This document shows, in pieces, positions 14,044 through 15,153 of a stretch of DNA of 15,153 nucleotides. Below the pieces are notes generated by a model. It searched no databases. It was not told where the DNA came from and saw only the letters and a list, made by a program, of their open reading frames with translations. The stretch is from Alphaproteobacteria bacterium (GTDB lineage: Bacteria > Pseudomonadota > Alphaproteobacteria > Sphingomonadales > Sphingomonadaceae), in the NCBI GenBank assembly GCA_018830415.1, contig JAHJSJ010000097.1:1-15153 (forward strand), read 5' to 3'. Every line of letters begins with the position of its first letter. Position 1 is the first letter of the stretch. Made by a program: the position numbers and the translations under genes.

Positions 14044-14211
14044 TCAATCGTCGCGTTTGCGCCAGTCGCGGTGTCCGTGCCGCTGAACCGGTTCCCCGCA
14101 ATGACGGCAGGTGCCGACATAGTGGCGCCCATCCCAGGTCACCGCGCGGCGCAAGGGCTGGTGGTGGCCTACCCGGCATCCGAAAAATGAAAATACGGAC
14201 ACGGCGATCAT
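14044..14211 (-). CDS. Small Cys/His-rich hypothetical protein
   Basis: The 55-residue product has a hydrophobic N-terminus (MIAVSVFSFFGC) and a candidate zinc site of C12, H16/H17, C35 and C38 in FGCRVGHHQP and GTCRHCGEPVQR. Short proteins with a RxVxWDGxxYVGxCRHCG pattern occur in sphingomonads with no assigned function. The frame extends upstream to ATG 14295 (83 residues), but neither start has a good ribosome site; the shorter one begins where the recognisable part begins. Confidence 0.5.
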   Translation of the reverse strand: MIAVSVFSFFGCRVGHHQPLRRAVTWDGRHYVGTCRHCGEPVQRHGHRDWRKRDD

Positions 14212-14413
14212 GCTCCACTGAGAAAATCGTAACAGCCAGCAGCCGTGTCTGGCGATGATCAACCGCGTCAGACACTGCTGATGCGCGGGGGTCATCAGGA
14301 CAAAACAGCAGGCTGCACTGCTACCTTCGCATGATCACTACCTTTGGTTACTTAAGCCTGTGTTACAAAGCATCGCACTTGCTCCACGCAGCGTTGCGCG
14401 TCATGGCACCGAT

Positions 14414-15153
14414 ATGACAATGCAGGATGCAAGCGGGCACGCGCATGACGTGGTGGTTATCGGTTCGGGCGCGGCTGGGCTGACGGCGGCGCTGGCGCTG
14501 GCGCAAACGCGCCGCGTGCTGGTGCTGGCCAAAGGCACGCTCACCGGCGGATCAACCGCCTGGGCGCAAGGCGGGATCGCCGCCGTGCTCGATACCGGCG
14601 ACACTTTTGAAAACCACGTGCGCGATACGATGGTGGCGGGCGCGGGGTTGAATGATCGCGCCACGGTCGAATTCGTGATCGAGCGCGCGCCAGCCTCGAT
14701 CGACCGATTGTGCGAATTGGGCGTGCCGTTCAACCGTGATGCAGATTCGCTCCACCTGACGCGCGAAGGCGGCCATTCGCACCGCCGGATCGTGCATGTC
14801 GACGATGCAACCGGCTGGGCGGTGCAGTCTGCACTGCTGGCAGCGGCAAACGCCAATCCCAACATCACCCTGCTGCCGGGTCGCACCTGCATCGACCTGA
14901 TCACCGATCGCCACCGCGAACAGTTTTCGGCTGCCGGGCGGGTGTGGGGGGTCTATGCGCTCAACGAGGAAACCGGGCGGGTCGAACGCCATGTCGCGCG
15001 CGCCACTGTGCTGGCGAGCGGGGGCGCGGGCAGGGTCTATCAATTCTCCACCGCCCCGCGCGGCGCAACCGGGGACGGGATCGCGATGGCATGGCGCGCG
15101 GGTGCGCGGGTTTCCAACATGGAAATGATGCAGTTTCATCCGACCTGCCTTTA
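14414..15153 (+). CDS. nadB: L-aspartate oxidase, N-terminal part (3' end outside window)
   Basis: The 246 visible residues are the FAD-binding and start of the capping region of NadB, which oxidises L-aspartate to iminoaspartate for quinolinate and NAD synthesis with NadA. Motifs: DVVVIGSGAAGLTAAL (dinucleotide fold), GGSTAWAQGGIAAV, the REGGHSHRRIVHVDDATG segment that separates NadB and its fumarate reductase relatives, ASGGAGRVYQFST and MMQFHPT near the window end. The start is ATG 14414 or ATG 14420, both in frame and without a clear ribosome site. The gene is cut only by the window edge. Confidence 0.93.
   Translation, partial: MTMQDASGHAHDVVVIGSGAAGLTAALALAQTRRVLVLAKGTLTGGSTAWAQGGIAAVLDTGDTFENHVRDTMVAGAGLNDRATVEFVIERAPASIDRLCELGVPFNRDADSLHLTREGGHSHRRIVHVDDATGWAVQSALLAAANANPNITLLPGRTCIDLITDRHREQFSAAGRVWGVYALNEETGRVERHVARATVLASGGAGRVYQFSTAPRGATGDGIAMAWRAGARVSNMEMMQFHPTCL

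Noticed and set aside
13335..14132. 265-codon - strand frame opposite the ABC ATPase
   Set aside because: Antisense of an ATPase with all motifs present; His/Gln-rich composition typical of a shadow frame.

Overview
The window looks like the junction between accessory (island) DNA and core chromosome of an alphaproteobacterium, most likely a member of Sphingomonadales. The lineage call is an inference from the moderately high GC, the NDUFS6-like zf-CHCC protein, the small membrane protein of a type common in alphaproteobacteria, and the style of the core genes. No rRNA, tRNA or CRISPR array was seen.

Bases 1-6093 hold a probable catabolic cluster. A + strand run encodes the end of an amidase-signature hydrolase, an M20-fold protein that has lost every canonical zinc ligand, and a short-chain dehydrogenase broken by an in-frame amber codon. 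It converges on a - strand pair: a maleate cis-trans isomerase (MaiA/NicE type) and a MarR-like regulator. Divergent from that pair is a + strand operon of a possible 39-residue peptide, a zinc-free MDR oxidoreductase and a flavin reductase-like protein. The isomerase implies that the pathway ends at maleate, which becomes fumarate. The starting substrate cannot be read from this window. The intergenic region at 4032-4232 has a TTGACA promoter overlapped by a 15-bp palindrome, a likely MarR operator.

Bases 6094-10009 are the key structural part. Two related blocks (6716-6879 and 9846-10009, equal length) both end in the same 16 bases, whose reading Ile-Glu-Trp-Glu-stop is the C-terminus of GMP synthase (GuaA). 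The 3' end of guaA is a known island integration hotspot. The arrangement fits tandem islands: one on the left carrying the catabolic cluster, and a second of about 3.1 kb (6880-10009) carrying a small unknown protein, a SWIM zinc-finger protein and a HipB/HipA pair, with no visible integrase.

Bases 10010-15153 look like core chromosome: a YceI-type lipoprotein, a small two-helix membrane protein behind an FNR-like site, a nitronate monooxygenase-type flavoprotein, a secreted hypothetical protein, a zf-CHCC protein, an ABC ATPase with no permease beside it, a small CxxC protein, and the start of nadB (L-aspartate oxidase), cut by the window edge.

Genes are tightly packed. There are stop/start overlaps at 1949-1952, 4349-4352, 5470-5473 and 7576-7579, and overlapping convergent stops at 8028-8031.
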